Shown: piece by piece, positions 28,271 through 28,289 of the stretch
How the letters are laid out: each line of letters starts with the position of its first letter
Position numbering within the stretch: position 1 is the first letter of the stretch
Assembly (NCBI GenBank): GCA_020650975.1
Contig: JAIPMN010009678.1
Location: forward strand, 1-28,289
DNA length: 28,289 bases
Reading direction: 5' to 3'
DNA from: Apostichopus californicus
Lineage: Eukaryota; Echinodermata; Holothuroidea; Aspidochirotida; Stichopodidae
Notes under the pieces: model-generated
The model's input: only the letters and a program-made list of their open reading frames with translations
The model's database searches: none
Told to the model about the DNA's origin: nothing
Made by a program: the position numbers and the translations under genes

Positions 28271-28289
28271 CTGGAAATTAAGAAAGTGA

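Overview
The window is animal nuclear DNA. It has AT-rich intergenic and intronic sequence, short exons with canonical splice sites, many palindromic MITE-like elements and frequent homopolymeric G/C runs, and no bacterial operon structure. Three genes are recognisable from their spliced protein products: GID4 (minus), ATPAF2 (plus) and the 3' half of DRC3/LRRC48 (minus). Their order and orientation match human 17p11.2 as I recall it. This conserved linkage, the level of protein divergence and the repeat style suggest an invertebrate deuterostome, perhaps an echinoderm. The species call is inference.

Layout. Positions 1-371 are a 41-bp minisatellite. A short probable last exon of an unidentified plus-strand gene follows at 476-569. 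About 9.9 kb (570-10427) holds no gene I can support. It contains a dispersed repeat, a possible hAT-like MITE, a possible retroelement tail and G/C runs. GID4 runs right to left from 14142 to 10428 in five coding exons (203 aa). A 1.6-kb head-to-head interval with inverted repeats separates it from ATPAF2, which runs left to right from 15722 to 20956 in six coding exons (279 aa). ATPAF2 and DRC3 are tail-to-tail, with 1.7 kb between their stop codons. DRC3 runs right to left from 28270 to 22667 in six exons (286 aa visible). Its N-terminal leucine-rich-repeat half lies beyond the right edge.

The three genes act in different places and share no pathway. GID4 is the degron receptor of the CTLH/GID ubiquitin ligase, ATPAF2 is a mitochondrial F1-ATPase assembly chaperone, and DRC3 is a subunit of the axonemal nexin-dynein regulatory complex. 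Their linkage is a matter of ancestral gene order. GID4 and ATPAF2 may share a bidirectional promoter region.

The most unusual signals are in DRC3. Two of its five visible introns have minor-spliceosome (U12, AT-AC) signatures. Its last intron carries a 66-bp tandem array that copies the splice acceptor and the start of the last exon. The introns of GID4 and ATPAF2 contain several distinct inverted-repeat elements, including a near-perfect palindrome of about 360 bp.
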